From JAAYJK01 sp964531295 (lineage in GTDB: Bacteria > Bacillota > Syntrophomonadia > Syntrophomonadales > Syntrophomonadaceae), in contig CAZHHJ010000001.1 in the NCBI GenBank assembly GCA_964531295.1, positions 1 to 64,000 of the forward strand: 64,000 nt of DNA, read 5' to 3'. Position 1 is the first letter of the stretch, and each line of letters starts with the position of its first letter. Of the stretch, positions 41,606 through 49,622 are shown piece after piece. A model generated the notes under the pieces. That model had not been told where the DNA came from and made no database searches. It worked only from the letters and a program-made list of their open reading frames with translations. The translations under genes were made by a program, and so were the position numbers.

Positions 41606-43288
41606 ATGAAACGCTTTTTTATCTTAATCCTCGCCGCTATATTTTTGCTCAATTGCAGCTGGGTGCTGCTCCCTAAGCAAACCCAGGCTGCCGTTATTAT
41701 CGAACATCAAGCTGAAGCCCAAGTTTTGTACTTTCTAGGAGTCTTTAATGGTACCCAGCAGGGATTTGAACTGGAGCGGATTCCCACCCGCGCTGAAGGG
41801 GCTGTAATGTTAGTGCGGTTGCTGGGCCAGGAAGATTATGCCCTGCAGGCTAGGCTCTCTCATCCTTTCCGGGATGTTCCCAGTTGGGCTGACCCCTATG
41901 TAGCTTACCTGTACCAGCAAGGCTTAAGCAAGGGAACCAGTGCCTGGACTTTCTCCCCCCATGCTCCGCTTTCAGCAGAACAATATATGAGCTACCTATT
42001 AAGAACCCTGGCCTATGATGAAAGCCAAGGGGACTTTGTCTGGAATGAGTCCCTGACTAAAGCCAGGGAGGTGCATATCCTGGACACAGCCGCTTATAAG
42101 CAGTTCCTGGATTTGGGCTGTTTCCGCCGGGATCATATGGTTTGGCTTTCCTACTTAGGTTTGCAAAGTAAATTGAAAAACCAGCCCTATACTCTGCTGG
42201 AAAAATTGGTAGAAAAGGATCATGTTATTACCGAGACTGCGGTGGCAGCCAGTGGCATCTACAGCGGAAATACTAGCAGCTTTTCTCCACAGTTGTTACG
42301 CGCTCCAGGGGTTTATTCGGCTAGAAACGCCCTGCAATTACAGTTGGTACTGGAAAACGCCCTGCTCAATATGGAAACTGGATTTGCAGTTTATGTAAAT
42401 GATTACCCGGGTAGTGCACTGAATGAATTTGAGAATGCTTTAGCAGCCGCTCAAAATTCTATTAGTACACAGACGGGAATAGCTCAAATATGTAAGAAAT
42501 GGCACTGCCTATACGATGGAGAAGAATTAGAGGTAACTATCGAATATGTTTACAATGATAAGCAGTACCTGACCTTGATGAAAAAGGTAAGAGAAATCAT
42601 AAATGGCAGCATTCATAAGGGTATGAATGACTATGAAAAAGAAAAAGCCCTGCATGATTATATCATTAATCATGCTGAATATGACTATGACAATTTCCTG
42701 CATGGCACCATACCAGCCTCTTCCTATACCGCTTATGGAGTTCTAGTCTTGGGGCGCGGGGTGTGCCAGGGTTATGCAGAAGCCATGCACCTGTTGTGCC
42801 ATGCCACTGGACTTAAATCCATGGTAGTTCAGGGCAGCTCGATCTTCGAAGGCAAATGGTATAATCATGCCTGGAATATAGTCCAGCTGGGAGGGGCATA
42901 TTATCATCTTGACGTATGCTGGGATGACGTTATCGCGCCAAGCGGAAAGGGGGCTTTGGGTTATAGCTATTTCAATCTAAATGACCAGGATATAGCCAAA
43001 GACCACCGTTGGAATAAACAACAATACCCCACCTGCACCGCAACTCAGTATAATTATTATGCATATAATCGGCAGCAGGTTCAGAACTACCAGGGATTCA
43101 GGACCTTCGTGAACAATGCCCTGGCTGGCCGGGCCGTTGAAATTACAGTTAAAGTGGCCGACTTCAAGCACAGCGATTATGGGGACCTGGGCTCGCTTAT
43201 GTTCCGCAGCGGGAAAGTGCAGCGTTATAATTACAGTATAGATGAAGACCGGGGTATCATCTTCATATTCAGCATTGTTTATAATTAG
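41606..43288 (+). CDS. Exported SLH-domain transglutaminase-like protein
   Basis: 560 residues. Signal peptide (about 1-28, TQAA), an S-layer-homology region (about 35-165, including FRDVPSWADPYVAYLYQQGL), a linker domain, and a transglutaminase-like domain with the triad Cys387 (GRGVCQGYAEA), His421 (YNHAWNIV) and Asp436 (YYHLDVCWDD). It is likely held on the wall and may cleave or cross-link peptides. It follows the exporter operon after 132 bases and may be separately transcribed; it ends at a strong terminator. Confidence 0.9.
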   Translation: MKRFFILILAAIFLLNCSWVLLPKQTQAAVIIEHQAEAQVLYFLGVFNGTQQGFELERIPTRAEGAVMLVRLLGQEDYALQARLSHPFRDVPSWADPYVAYLYQQGLSKGTSAWTFSPHAPLSAEQYMSYLLRTLAYDESQGDFVWNESLTKAREVHILDTAAYKQFLDLGCFRRDHMVWLSYLGLQSKLKNQPYTLLEKLVEKDHVITETAVAASGIYSGNTSSFSPQLLRAPGVYSARNALQLQLVLENALLNMETGFAVYVNDYPGSALNEFENALAAAQNSISTQTGIAQICKKWHCLYDGEELEVTIEYVYNDKQYLTLMKKVREIINGSIHKGMNDYEKEKALHDYIINHAEYDYDNFLHGTIPASSYTAYGVLVLGRGVCQGYAEAMHLLCHATGLKSMVVQGSSIFEGKWYNHAWNIVQLGGAYYHLDVCWDDVIAPSGKGALGYSYFNLNDQDIAKDHRWNKQQYPTCTATQYNYYAYNRQQVQNYQGFRTFVNNALAGRAVEITVKVADFKHSDYGDLGSLMFRSGKVQRYNYSIDEDRGIIFIFSIVYN

Positions 43289-43325
43289 CCTTACCTGCAG
43301 TCCTTACGCAATAGTAACCGCCTTT

Positions 43326-43379
43326 AAAGTATAAAAAGGCCGCCGGTTCTTAATCCAATCGGCGGCCTTTTTATACTTT
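43326..43379. terminator. Bidirectional terminator with a perfect 20-bp stem
   Basis: Arms 43326-43345 and 43360-43379 are perfectly complementary: a GGCCGCCG core flanked by AAAAA/TTTTT, loop of 14 bases. It has T-tracts in both directions and sits between two convergent genes. Confidence 0.95.
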
Positions 43380-43391
43380 CCAACCTTTCCC

Positions 43392-44336
43392 TTACCCTAG
43401 CAGTTGCTGTTTCTTTACCACCAAGGTTCCGGCTGCCATATCGCCCAGCCTCTGATTATCGGCTGTAACCCACACAAATATAGCTCCCACTAGGTAACCG
43501 AACATTGCATCCACGATTCTCATCAGATTGCGGATAAGCGATTTAGTAATCCCACATGGTTCACCATTTTTGCTTACTACCCGCAAACCGCAGGCTAGTT
43601 TACCTATTGTTGCTCCTAGCAGGCCTTCCATCAAGATATAATAAGCAAAGGTAAGAATCGCGGGAATGGCATACACACCATAATTAATAGTCCCGGTATA
43701 GGCTATCTGCTGCATCTGCGAGGTAAGCATACCTCCCATAAATATTCCCATTACTACTGATAAAATTATCGTATCCAAGAGGGTAGCTAGAAAGCGAATC
43801 CCCACCCCACTGCCTTTTAGAGCCTGGACGGGATATGGGCTGGAGCCTGCTGCCGGATAAGGTGGATTGCCATAGGCTGGGACGGCAGTTGCTGCAGCTG
43901 GAGCCTGGTAATAAGGCGGTTGATTCTGAGCATACTCCGGTCCTGCCCCCGCGACCAGTGGCGCGGCAGTTGCCATCACCGGCATGCGAGTCCCACAGTT
44001 CATGCAAAAAGCCTGCCCCGCTTTTATCCCCCCCCCACAGCCAGGACATCTAACGGCCTGGGGAGCCTGTACTGCAGGTCTACTGGGACCGGGCCCGGGA
44101 GATACTATCGGCGGCGCTGTTTTAGATGGGGGTTGAGGAACCGCAGAAGGTGCTGTCTGGGTCCCCACCAAACCTGCACCACAGCTCATACAGAAGGCCT
44201 GCCCGGCCTTTACTTCCCCTCCACAGGCGGGACAGCGGGGCGGCTGTGGCGCAGGGGCAGGCGTCTGCGGACTGCCACACAGGGGGCAGAATTTATTATT
44301 CTCTGAGATTTCCTGGGCGCAATTTTGGCATTTCAT
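43392..44336 (-). CDS. Triple zinc-ribbon RDD-family membrane protein
   Basis: 314 residues. Three CxxC-CxxC zinc ribbons stand in tandem (residues about 3-20, 35-52 and 96-113); the second and third are near copies, both carrying KAGQAFCM. A Pro/Ala/Tyr-rich linker follows, then an RDD domain (about 175-305) with three membrane helices and GATIGKLACGLRV. RDD proteins often act in ion transport, but many are uncharacterised. The duplicated ribbons may mediate oligomerisation. GGGAGAGG precedes the ATG. Confidence 0.85.
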   Translation of the reverse strand: MKCQNCAQEISENNKFCPLCGSPQTPAPAPQPPRCPACGGEVKAGQAFCMSCGAGLVGTQTAPSAVPQPPSKTAPPIVSPGPGPSRPAVQAPQAVRCPGCGGGIKAGQAFCMNCGTRMPVMATAAPLVAGAGPEYAQNQPPYYQAPAAATAVPAYGNPPYPAAGSSPYPVQALKGSGVGIRFLATLLDTIILSVVMGIFMGGMLTSQMQQIAYTGTINYGVYAIPAILTFAYYILMEGLLGATIGKLACGLRVVSKNGEPCGITKSLIRNLMRIVDAMFGYLVGAIFVWVTADNQRLGDMAAGTLVVKKQQLLG

Positions 44337-44610
44337 ATAAATCCTCTCCCTATATTTATAATTTAATATTTATAGTAAATTTGCTGCTTAAAGCTGACAA
44401 ATAGCACTACCACTGTGCTGGCTAATAATCAGGGCCATTAGCCTGGCATCTTTCACCTTTCTCCAAGAGGCTAATACTATTCTATATAAGCCTGGTAAAA
44501 ACGAAAAGAAATAATCGAATTTTCCTCTTTCTGATGCCCCTAACCCCTCATTAAGGCAGGGTCTCTGTGTCCGCCAAGTATTGCCAATGATTCCTGCGGC
44601 AATGATGAAA
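44337..44610. other. Intergenic region before the zinc-ribbon RDD gene
   Basis: 274 bases with no supported gene. It contains an 8-bp inverted repeat ATTAGCCT/AGGCTAAT (about 44438-44477) without a T-tract, which may end the propeller operon, and should contain the promoter of the RDD gene. Confidence 0.35.
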
Positions 44611-45615
44611 TCAAACTTCGGCAGGAATCACAGTTACTCCGTCATCTGTACCCAACCATAAATTCCCCTCCTGGTCTTCCAGCCATACCTTGACTTCATT
44701 GCTGCTCATGCCATTTTTTTTCGTGTATATTTGCATGGATGTTCCATCCCAGCGGGCCATACCATCATATTCGGAGCCAAACCAATATACCCCGCTGCGA
44801 TCCTGGAATACTGATCTCACTTTTTCACCGGCCAGCCCATCTTTCTTGGTCCATAACTCTCTAAATACCGGCTTATCTTTTTCAAAACTGAAGCGAACCA
44901 ATCCGCCCCGGTTATAGAAGCCAGTACCCACCCAAATATCATTATTGCAGTCCTGGAATATGGAACAAATGTTGTTATGCGGTAGGCCGTTGTCACTGGT
45001 GAAGCAGGTAAACTTTTGCCCATCATAATAAGTGAGCCCCCCTTCTGGAGCCGCATAAGAACCAAACCACATGCCGCCATTACTGTCCTGATAAAGAACG
45101 TTTACCGCATCATGGGCCAATCCGTCGGCCTGCGTAAGGACCCTCCATTTTTCCCCGGTCCAGCAGGCTGCTCCCCCCCAGGTTCCTACCCAGAGCTGTC
45201 TCTTATCATCCAGGAGTAAGGCATTAACATTGTCATTGGGCAAACCATCCTTTTTGCCATAATACAGGAATTCCCTGCCATTGTAGCAAATCAAGCCCTT
45301 TTCATATCCTATCCATAAATCTCCGTTATCGTCTATTAGCAAGGCCTTGACATAAGTCAGCCGAGGTTCTATTTCCAGCCGGCCCAGCATCTTTTTCTGC
45401 CGCCGGTCAATCTTATAAACCCCATCCCGGCCTCCAGCCCAGATTATATCCCCCTGACCTGCCAGAGCTGATACTTCATGGGGAGGACAGATAGCCAGCC
45501 AGCCGGCTTCCCGGGCAGCGGGGATCTCATCTTTTAGCCCCCACCAGGCCAGGATCAAAAGTGCTGCTAATAATAATATGATGATACCTATTCTTTTAAT
45601 TATATTAAAGTGCAT
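44611..45615 (-). CDS. Membrane-anchored seven-bladed beta-propeller protein
   Basis: 334 residues: one N-terminal membrane helix (about 6-24), then seven repeats ending in W-[IVFAL]-G, for example LWIGYE, LWVGTW, MWFGSY, IWVGTG, YWFGSE and LWLGTD, each followed by DGL(P/A). These are the propeller repeats of hybrid two-component sensors, but no kinase domain follows. Seven blades would close one propeller outside the membrane. The last gene of an ABC importer operon; the ATG at 45615 lies ten bases after AAGGA. Likely a ligand- or surface-binding accessory of the transporter. Confidence 0.85.
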   Translation of the reverse strand: MHFNIIKRIGIIILLLAALLILAWWGLKDEIPAAREAGWLAICPPHEVSALAGQGDIIWAGGRDGVYKIDRRQKKMLGRLEIEPRLTYVKALLIDDNGDLWIGYEKGLICYNGREFLYYGKKDGLPNDNVNALLLDDKRQLWVGTWGGAACWTGEKWRVLTQADGLAHDAVNVLYQDSNGGMWFGSYAAPEGGLTYYDGQKFTCFTSDNGLPHNNICSIFQDCNNDIWVGTGFYNRGGLVRFSFEKDKPVFRELWTKKDGLAGEKVRSVFQDRSGVYWFGSEYDGMARWDGTSMQIYTKKNGMSSNEVKVWLEDQEGNLWLGTDDGVTVIPAEV

Positions 45616-45633
45616 AGTCAATTTTTCCTTCAC

Positions 45634-46302
45634 TCAATCGATAAGCAGCTGCCCCTGCTGCATTCTTATTACGGGTGCACCCAGTATCTCCACTTCCTGT
45701 CGGCTATGGGTAACATATAGCAGAGCGGCCTGGCTGTCCCGGGCTGAGCTTTTTATCAATTCTAACAGTTCTGCGGCAGCGGTATCGTCTAAATTAGTTA
45801 AGGGCTCATCCATCAACAAATAGTCAGGTTGGGCAGCCAAGGCTCTGGCCAGAGCCACCCTCCGCGCCTGACCTCCAGAAAGCTCTTGTGGGAATTTTTG
45901 CCGCTGTTCTAACAAGCCGGTCTTTTTGAGTATTTGCTGCATAAAATCCATTCTTTCGGCCGGGGATGTTCGATGCATTCCGAAAGCAATGTTTTCTTCT
46001 ATCCTCATATGCGGCCACAGAGCAGCTTCCTGAAACACGAAGCCTATCCCTCTCTCCCAGGGTGGCACTGCCCAGCCCGGCCCGCTGACCTCGCGCTTCC
46101 CTATATGTATGCTGCCCTGATCGGGAATTTCCAGGCCGGCAACGAGCCGCAAAAGGGTGGTTTTTCCGCAGCCAGAGGGGCCAAACAGGATGCGCCATTC
46201 TCCTGAATTTAATTCCAAGGCTACATTTTCCACGGCTTTAAACATGGCAAAAGACTTGCTTATATTAGTAATTTTAAGCAGCTCTTTTTCCCCTCCTTCC
46301 AC
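45634..46302 (-). CDS. ABC importer ATPase, Fe(III)/AfuA type
   Basis: 222 residues. Walker A GPSGCGKTT, Q-loop FVFQEAALWPHM, signature LSGGQ, Walker B YLLMDEP and switch His in YVTHS are all canonical. Short, without the C-terminal regulatory domain seen in larger members. The annotated GTG overlaps the permease by 29 bases; a CTG at 46281, ten bases after GGAGG, would give the more usual N-terminus LKITNISKSF. Supplies energy to the neighbouring permease. Confidence 0.92.
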   Translation of the reverse strand: MEGGEKELLKITNISKSFAMFKAVENVALELNSGEWRILFGPSGCGKTTLLRLVAGLEIPDQGSIHIGKREVSGPGWAVPPWERGIGFVFQEAALWPHMRIEENIAFGMHRTSPAERMDFMQQILKKTGLLEQRQKFPQELSGGQARRVALARALAAQPDYLLMDEPLTNLDDTAAAELLELIKSSARDSQAALLYVTHSRQEVEILGAPVIRMQQGQLLID

Positions 46303-47887
46303 GCATGCTTCCAGAGCAAAACTTATTCATCCATACTATCAGCACTACCATAATAAAAGTAATGACTATCAAGGCTGCACAAAGCCCGGCTACGGTATCG
46401 GTGGCTCCATAATGCAAATAATTATATATTTTCATAGTCAGAGTAGTTTTTCCAGCCGGAGCAACCAGCAGAGTGGCTCCCAGCTCACCGGCTGACAGGG
46501 CAAAAACCAGGCCCAGGGCAGCCAATAATCCAGGTATTATGGAAGGAAGAAATACTCTTAGGAATCCATGCACTTCATTTTTTTGGAAAATATCGGCGGC
46601 TTCCAAGCCCAGGGGATTAATCCGTTTAATATAGACGGCTAAAACCATTACCGCCAGCGGCATAAATCGCAAGATACAAGCCAGTATCGGCATGGCTAGA
46701 CTAGCATAAATGGCATTAGTGTAACTGTGGTTCCAGAGTGTTATCAAGGCTATACCCACCAAAGGAGCCGGCAAAGCCAAGGGCAGGGTAGTAATTATCC
46801 ACCATCCCGTATTGCCTGGGGTTTTGCGCAAGAGTTCTTTAGCCACCGACAAGGCTGGAGGGATAATTAACCCTGCACTCAGCAAAGCAACCTGCAGGGA
46901 CAAGGCGATTTCCTTTCTGGAGTCCCATATGGATGTATAAAATGAAGCTAAGCTGCCGGTGAATTTCACTATTACCAATAACGGCACACCCACCTGCAAT
47001 ATCACCAGGAAGAAAACCATGATTTTAAGCTCTTGCCATTCCCGGGGCCAACTGGGCACATTACTCAGTACCGAGTTAAACCTCTCTGGTTTTAATATGC
47101 TATTCCGTAATCCACTGCCAGTAAAAATCATAACCGGCACAGTAATCATCAGCAGCGGAACACATAAGGCCATCACACAGCCCGGATTGTTACTGGCGCT
47201 GAACTCGGCAAAGATCTCCAGAGCATAAGTGCTGACCTGGAACAGAGCAGGAACACTGTAATCAACGATGGTCAATAAAAATAAAATCCCTATGGAAACC
47301 TTTATAATTGGATAGCTGAGCGGCAAAATGATTCGGGTCCACACCTTTTTATCGGGGGCAAAAACCCGAGCCGCCTCAATAATAACCGGGTTCAGCGAAT
47401 AAAACCCCAGGATAATAATCCCAGTAGCTATGGGCAAGAGATACATCAACTGTACCAGGACCGCCGCCGCCCAGCCGGAAAAATTAATTCCCGGCAGGTT
47501 ATGGCCTAACAACCAGCAATTAAGCAGGTTAAAAGCGGTCCCCCAAGCCAGGCTGTGAATATAAGCCGGCACCAGTATCATCAACAAAAAGAGCCATTTA
47601 ACATATGCCCTCAGTCCCTGCTGCCATCTCCAGCAGTTGGCCGCGATGAGAAAGGCGATGGCTGTTCCTAATATAGCAACTATGCCGCCCATAGTGACGC
47701 TGTTTATAAGCAGGGCCAATCTACGGCCCTGGGGAAGCAAAAGGGGCAGCCATTCAACGGCTGGACTAGCCCCGGTTCTGAGCAAGAGGTAAAGCAGGGG
47801 CAGCAGTATGGTAATAAGGAATATGATCAGGCCCGACTGATGCCCCCATCGCCCAATGCTCAAGCAGTCCTTACGATAATCTGTCAT
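46274..47887 (-). CDS. ABC importer permease, two-domain Fe(III)/thiamine type
   Basis: 537 residues with about twelve membrane helices in two fused halves of the FbpB/SfuB/ThiP type. Each half has an EAA-like loop (IEAARVFAPDKKVWTRIILPLSYP in the first, GLEAADIF-x-FLRVFLPSIIPG in the second). Forms the channel of the importer. Seven bases after the binding-protein gene and overlapping the ATPase gene. The fused length and high similarity of layout to Fe(III) permeases are clear; the transported compound is not. Confidence 0.92.
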   Translation of the reverse strand: MTDYRKDCLSIGRWGHQSGLIIFLITILLPLLYLLLRTGASPAVEWLPLLLPQGRRLALLINSVTMGGIVAILGTAIAFLIAANCWRWQQGLRAYVKWLFLLMILVPAYIHSLAWGTAFNLLNCWLLGHNLPGINFSGWAAAVLVQLMYLLPIATGIIILGFYSLNPVIIEAARVFAPDKKVWTRIILPLSYPIIKVSIGILFLLTIVDYSVPALFQVSTYALEIFAEFSASNNPGCVMALCVPLLMITVPVMIFTGSGLRNSILKPERFNSVLSNVPSWPREWQELKIMVFFLVILQVGVPLLVIVKFTGSLASFYTSIWDSRKEIALSLQVALLSAGLIIPPALSVAKELLRKTPGNTGWWIITTLPLALPAPLVGIALITLWNHSYTNAIYASLAMPILACILRFMPLAVMVLAVYIKRINPLGLEAADIFQKNEVHGFLRVFLPSIIPGLLAALGLVFALSAGELGATLLVAPAGKTTLTMKIYNYLHYGATDTVAGLCAALIVITFIMVVLIVWMNKFCSGSMRGRRGKRAA

Positions 47888-47894
47888 AAAACCT

Positions 47895-48926
47895 CTACCT
47901 TATATAAATCTCCCTCAGTTCTTTGCTAACCAGGTCCAGTTGCTCATAAGCCTGGGTAAGATTCACTTCCATGCCTTTTACTCCCAAGCTGGGCAGGTAT
48001 TCAGATTCTATTCCTAAGGCTCTTACCGTTACCTGAGAAAAGCCCGCATTAAATACTTCCTTTTCCACTTCCGGACTCAGCAAATAGTCAATCAACTTTT
48101 GTCCAGCCTCGGGATGAGGGCCCCCGGCTACTAGCCCGGTAGTATAGGGAATAATTAGTGTCCCCATCTTATCTTGGTCGGGAAATATCATTTTGACCGG
48201 TTTCCCCTTTTCCAGGGCTCCTACCGCATCATCGGTATCTGTCAGCCCCATCATTAATCTGCCGTCAGCCACCATGTCTCTCACCACCGAATTACCATCC
48301 ACTACCTGTACTCCCCGGTCCTTTAGCTCCGAAAAGAAGCTCTTTCCTTCTTCCGGGCCTAAATAAGCGTACATGGCTGCCGCTTGAGTAGCAGTAGTAC
48401 CAAACAGGGGATAAGCTATGCCCACTTTATCTGCCGGGTACTTTTCATTTAAAAAATCGAAAATAGAATCGGGATAATCCTCAGCTGCCATCAGTTCTGT
48501 ATTTACTAGAATAACTCGGCACCTTCCCCCGGCACCGGCCCAATATCCTTCCGCATCAATCAGGTTTTCCGGAATATCCTGCGCTGAGGGAGACCGGTAG
48601 GGAGTTAATATCCCTTCCTGCTTCAATAGTATGGTTTGGGCAAACTCGCCATTCCAGAACACATCTGCCTGCGGGTTATTCTTCTCCGCTATCAGTCGAT
48701 TTACCAAACCGGTAGTCTTGGCTGCTTCCACATCATACACCGCCTGCACTTTTATCCCACTGGACTTTTCAAATTCATTAAAGATGGGTTCGGCATAAAT
48801 CTGATCCACGGAAGTATAGACCACCACTGTAGAATCCACCTTTTCCTCCTGTGCGCAGCCTGCTGCCATAAAGCACGAGCTTATAAGCAGGCTAATGATC
48901 AAAAAGATCATACTCTTTCTCTGCAA
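47895..48926 (-). CDS. ABC importer solute-binding lipoprotein, AfuA/FbpA family
   Basis: 343 residues with lipobox MAAGC (Cys24) and a two-lobe periplasmic-binding fold: VVVYTSVDQIYAEPIF, then GIAYPLFGTTATQAAAMYAY. Fe(III)-binding members carry adjacent tyrosines near the end of lobe 2, after a G-[IL]-T segment. Here that place reads GLTDTDDA (227-234), so ferric iron binding by the usual tyrosines is unlikely. Sugar phosphates, phosphonates or another anion are alternatives. TTG start eight bases after AAGGAG. First gene of the importer operon. Confidence 0.9.
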   Translation of the reverse strand: MQRKSMIFLIISLLISSCFMAAGCAQEEKVDSTVVVYTSVDQIYAEPIFNEFEKSSGIKVQAVYDVEAAKTTGLVNRLIAEKNNPQADVFWNGEFAQTILLKQEGILTPYRSPSAQDIPENLIDAEGYWAGAGGRCRVILVNTELMAAEDYPDSIFDFLNEKYPADKVGIAYPLFGTTATQAAAMYAYLGPEEGKSFFSELKDRGVQVVDGNSVVRDMVADGRLMMGLTDTDDAVGALEKGKPVKMIFPDQDKMGTLIIPYTTGLVAGGPHPEAGQKLIDYLLSPEVEKEVFNAGFSQVTVRALGIESEYLPSLGVKGMEVNLTQAYEQLDLVSKELREIYIR

Positions 48927-49105
48927 AACTATCCGCTCCTTGTTATTGTAATTAGTTCAATTAATTTCGACACCAGTCCCTTTAAATCCTTGGAAAAAAT
49001 AAATTAATCTTTGGCTATAAAAGCAGCCTTTATTGGTAATAAATATACTAAGTATGTTTTTTATATCTTAACTGCTCAGCATAAACCAACTATTGCAGGA
49101 GGTAG

Positions 49106-49387
49106 ATGAGTTTGACAGTAAAGAGCCGTTACCAGAAGCTGGACGAACAGGTCCAGCAGTCCAGCCAGGAAGCTATCTGGTCCGCGCAGCAAGCCCATAC
49201 CGCCGTTAATCAGGCTCAGAGTAGCTTGCTGCCCCAGGAAATTCAATATGCGGAAAGAAAAGTCTGGGAAGCCTTAAACTATGTGCGTCATGTACAGGAT
49301 AACCTGCAGGCCGGGATTACGCCCGAAATTCAACAAAGTCTTCAGCAGGAGGAAGGCCGGCTTTTGCAGGAATATAATCTTTTTTAA
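49106..49387 (+). CDS. Hypothetical small Gln-rich helical protein
   Basis: 93 residues, 18 of them Gln, predicted almost entirely helical with two amphipathic stretches (about 8-45 and 45-85). AGGAGG lies three bases before the ATG and nine before a TTG at 49112, so either start is possible. No signal peptide, Cys or known motif. The helical-hairpin look resembles small spore or stress proteins, but no family is recognised. Followed by a set of competing hairpins. Confidence 0.7.
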   Translation: MSLTVKSRYQKLDEQVQQSSQEAIWSAQQAHTAVNQAQSSLLPQEIQYAERKVWEALNYVRHVQDNLQAGITPEIQQSLQQEEGRLLQEYNLF

Positions 49388-49405
49388 AACAATACCATTA
49401 TATTT

Positions 49406-49460
49406 CCCCCTCCAGTTGGGTGGAGGGAAGCCCTAATAGGGTCCCCCTCCACCTTATCTT
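49406..49460 (+). promoter_or_regulatory. Mutually exclusive hairpins, candidate attenuator
   Basis: Segment 49419-49427 (GGTGGAGGG) can pair upstream with CCCTCCA (49408-49414) or downstream with CCCTCCACC (49445-49453). The second hairpin also encloses CCCT/AGGG and runs into TTATCTTCTTGCTTT, a terminator-like tail. The upstream and downstream strands are near copies of each other. A switch between them could control read-through to the deacetylase-like gene; a plain terminator is the simpler reading. Confidence 0.5.
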
Positions 49461-49514
49461 CTTGCTTTAGATTATTGATACCTGAGCATACCCATATAGC
49501 AGATTGAAAACTAA

Positions 49515-49535
49515 TTCCCTGTTTCAAGCAGGGAA
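49515..49535 (+). other. Hairpin in the leader of the deacetylase-like gene
   Basis: TTCCCTG / CAGGGAA, a 7-bp stem with a 7-base loop, about 90 bases before the gene. There is no T-tract. It may be part of the leader structure. Confidence 0.4.
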
Positions 49536-49622
49536 ATGCCAGCTATAAATCGTATTTAAATATATATACATATCTATCCAGGAACTAATTCTTTTATTGC
49601 TCCCAAAGAAAGAGGTGATCTG

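Noticed and set aside
44126..44404. Long plus-strand frames opposite the zinc-ribbon RDD gene
   Set aside because: They are antisense to a well-supported gene and owe their openness to its Pro/Gly-rich codons.
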